Shown here piece after piece: positions 62,621 through 64,000 of a DNA stretch of 64,000 bases (positions are counted from its first letter, which is position 1; each line of letters begins with the position of its first letter). This stretch comes from Bombella pluederhausensis. GTDB taxonomy: Bacteria; Pseudomonadota; Alphaproteobacteria; Acetobacterales; Acetobacteraceae. Where the stretch lies: positions 186,001-250,000 of the forward strand of contig NZ_JANIDY010000003.1 of the NCBI RefSeq assembly GCF_026385525.1, written 5' to 3'. Both the position numbers and the translations under genes were made by a program. The notes beneath the pieces were generated by a model. It did no database searches, was not told the DNA's origin, and saw nothing but the letters and a program-made list of their open reading frames with translations.

Positions 62621-64000
62621 ATGTCTGAGCCTGTAGAAAAGACCGATACCGTTTTCCGTGAGCAGCAGGAGCGTTACCGGGGGACGGTCTTCCTGCCCAA
62701 AACGTCTTTCCCCATGCGGGGGAATCTGCCCAAGAAGGAGCCGGAAATGCTGGCTCGCTGGGCAGAGATGGGGCTGGACGGCCAGATAGGCGAAGCAGGG
62801 CGTAAGGCGGATAGTGTCTTCACACTGCATGATGGCCCGCCCTATGCCAACGGGCATATTCATATCGGCCATGCCCTCAATAAGGTGATGAAAGACGTCA
62901 TCAACCGTGCTCAGCGCATGAATGGGGCACAGGTGCGCTACATGCCGGGCTGGGATTGTCACGGCCTGCCGATCGAATGGAAAGTTGAAGAAGAATACCG
63001 CAAGAAGGGCAAGGATAAGGACGCCGTGCCGGTCCTTCAGTTCCGTGCGGAATGCCGGGACTATGCCGCAAAATGGGTGGAAGCCCAGCGGGAGGACTTC
63101 AAGCGTCTGGGGATTCAGGCAGAGTGGGATAACCGCTATGTGACGATGGATTTCTCATCCGAGGCACAGATTGCGGAGGAGATCGGCAAGTTCCTGCTCA
63201 ATGGCCGCCTCTATCGTGGGCTGCGCCCCGTGATGTGGAGTCCGGTCGAGAAGACCGCTCTGGCTGAGGCGGAAGTTGAATATCACGATATTACATCAAC
63301 GACCCTGTTCGTGGCCTTCCCCAATGTGAAGGACCCGACAGAAGGGCAGGTTCTTTCTGGCGCTTCAGCGGTGATCTGGACCACGACCCCGTGGACGATC
63401 CCCGTCAATCGTGCGCTCGCTGCGGGGCCGGAGATTACCTATAACGTCATCCGTGTCACGGGCGTGAAAGAGGAAAGCCTCGTACCGGTCGAGGCAAAGC
63501 TCATCATTGCCGAGGATCGTCTGGAAGGCTTCCTTGCCGAGGCAGGCATCAGCGGGCACGAGGTGCTGCACACCCTCCCCGGCAGTGCGCTGGAAGGGGC
63601 AGTATTCGCCCATCCGCTACGGGGGCGTGGGTTCGATTATGATGTGCCTCTGCTGCTTGGTGAGTTCGTTACGACTGATGCCGGTACGGGTCTGGTGCAT
63701 ATGGCTCCGGCCCATGGTCATGATGACTTCATGCTCTGCCGTGCCCATGGCGTGGAAGTGACGGAAGAAGTCTGCGACAACGGCACCTATGTTGAGTGGA
63801 TGCCGGAGCTGGGTGGCATTCATGTCTTCAAGGCTACGCAGCCCGTTTGTGATCTGCTGACACAGGTGCGGGAACAGGCCCGGCAGGAGCAGGCTCCGGC
63901 CCGTGGTCTGATGGCCCGTGCAGAGATTGTCCATTCCTATCCGCATTCATGGCGCTCCAAGAAGCCGGTGATTTTCCGGGCCACGCCTCAGTGGTTCATT
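62621..64000 (+). CDS. ileS: Isoleucyl-tRNA synthetase (3' end outside window)
   Basis: The first 460 codons of a class I synthetase. The HIGH signature is in PYANGHIHIGHALNKV, followed by RAQRMNGAQVRYMPGWDCHGLPIEWKVE and the start of the editing domain (WTTTPWTIPVNRALAAGPE, with GTGLVHMAPAHGHDD). It charges tRNA-Ile and edits valine. The frame is open to the last base, so the KMSKS loop and anticodon domain lie beyond. It starts 71 bases after ribF. Confidence 0.96.
   Translation, partial: MSEPVEKTDTVFREQQERYRGTVFLPKTSFPMRGNLPKKEPEMLARWAEMGLDGQIGEAGRKADSVFTLHDGPPYANGHIHIGHALNKVMKDVINRAQRMNGAQVRYMPGWDCHGLPIEWKVEEEYRKKGKDKDAVPVLQFRAECRDYAAKWVEAQREDFKRLGIQAEWDNRYVTMDFSSEAQIAEEIGKFLLNGRLYRGLRPVMWSPVEKTALAEAEVEYHDITSTTLFVAFPNVKDPTEGQVLSGASAVIWTTTPWTIPVNRALAAGPEITYNVIRVTGVKEESLVPVEAKLIIAEDRLEGFLAEAGISGHEVLHTLPGSALEGAVFAHPLRGRGFDYDVPLLLGEFVTTDAGTGLVHMAPAHGHDDFMLCRAHGVEVTEEVCDNGTYVEWMPELGGIHVFKATQPVCDLLTQVREQARQEQAPARGLMARAEIVHSYPHSWRSKKPVIFRATPQWFI

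Overview
The window looks like chromosome of an acetic acid bacterium (Acetobacteraceae), plausibly of the insect-associated Bombella/Saccharibacter group. The base composition is fairly GC-rich. There is a three-subunit periplasmic gluconate-type dehydrogenase (TAT subunit 3, FAD-GMC subunit, tri-heme cytochrome c), a mannitol 2-dehydrogenase, a catalase-like/cytochrome b561 pair, and housekeeping genes of alphaproteobacterial type. The genus is an inference from gene content. From memory and unchecked, bee-associated Bombella have been reported to carry a type I PKS region.

Layout, left to right. (1) 1-1.6 kb: end of a DsbD-family thiol transporter. (2) 1.7-15.5 kb: a one-direction biosynthetic locus with a family-4-like glycosyltransferase, an AMP-ligase homologue that has lost its key lysines, a highly reducing single-module type I PKS (KS-AT-DH-ER-KR-ACP), a fatty acyl-AMP ligase fused to it by an ATGA overlap, and two autotransporter-type heptosyltransferases. 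(3) 15.6-27.6 kb: trhO, a probable copper-uptake TonB receptor with a Met-rich segment, a DUF2946 protein, an SMR transporter, uvrA, ssb, a lipoprotein transglycosylase, a DUF421 membrane protein, a HAD phosphatase and mannitol dehydrogenase. (4) 27.7-31.2 kb: a type I-E CRISPR array of 55 repeats with its leader and no cas gene in the window. (5) 31.2-38.2 kb: a candidate 27-residue membrane peptide, an esterase, a DapA-family lyase, an AraC regulator, and a NemR-like TetR regulator facing yqhD and an aldehyde dehydrogenase, with three copies of one operator-like site. (6) 38.2-40.7 kb: an AT-rich island holding an HTH protein and a retron reverse transcriptase, followed upstream by a long stem-loop-rich non-coding stretch. 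(7) 40.7-64 kb: cytochrome b561 and catalase-like peroxidase, a tripartite RND pump, the gluconate-type dehydrogenase, a lipoprotein and a probably frameshifted unknown gene, hslO, argF, argD, a D-aminopeptidase-like serine hydrolase, recX, a CHAP lipoprotein, tatA, ribF and the start of ileS.

How parts fit. The PKS locus most likely activates a fatty acid (FAAL), extends and reduces it (PKS), and decorates a product or a surface protein with sugars. The TetR/yqhD/ALDH unit reads as an electrophile-sensing aldehyde detoxification switch. CRISPR and retron are two separate anti-phage elements about 7.5 kb apart, each embedded among metabolic genes. The most unusual features are the PKS/heptosyltransferase locus, the HTH-retron with its candidate ncRNA, the duplicated spacer block and two candidate tiny proteins.
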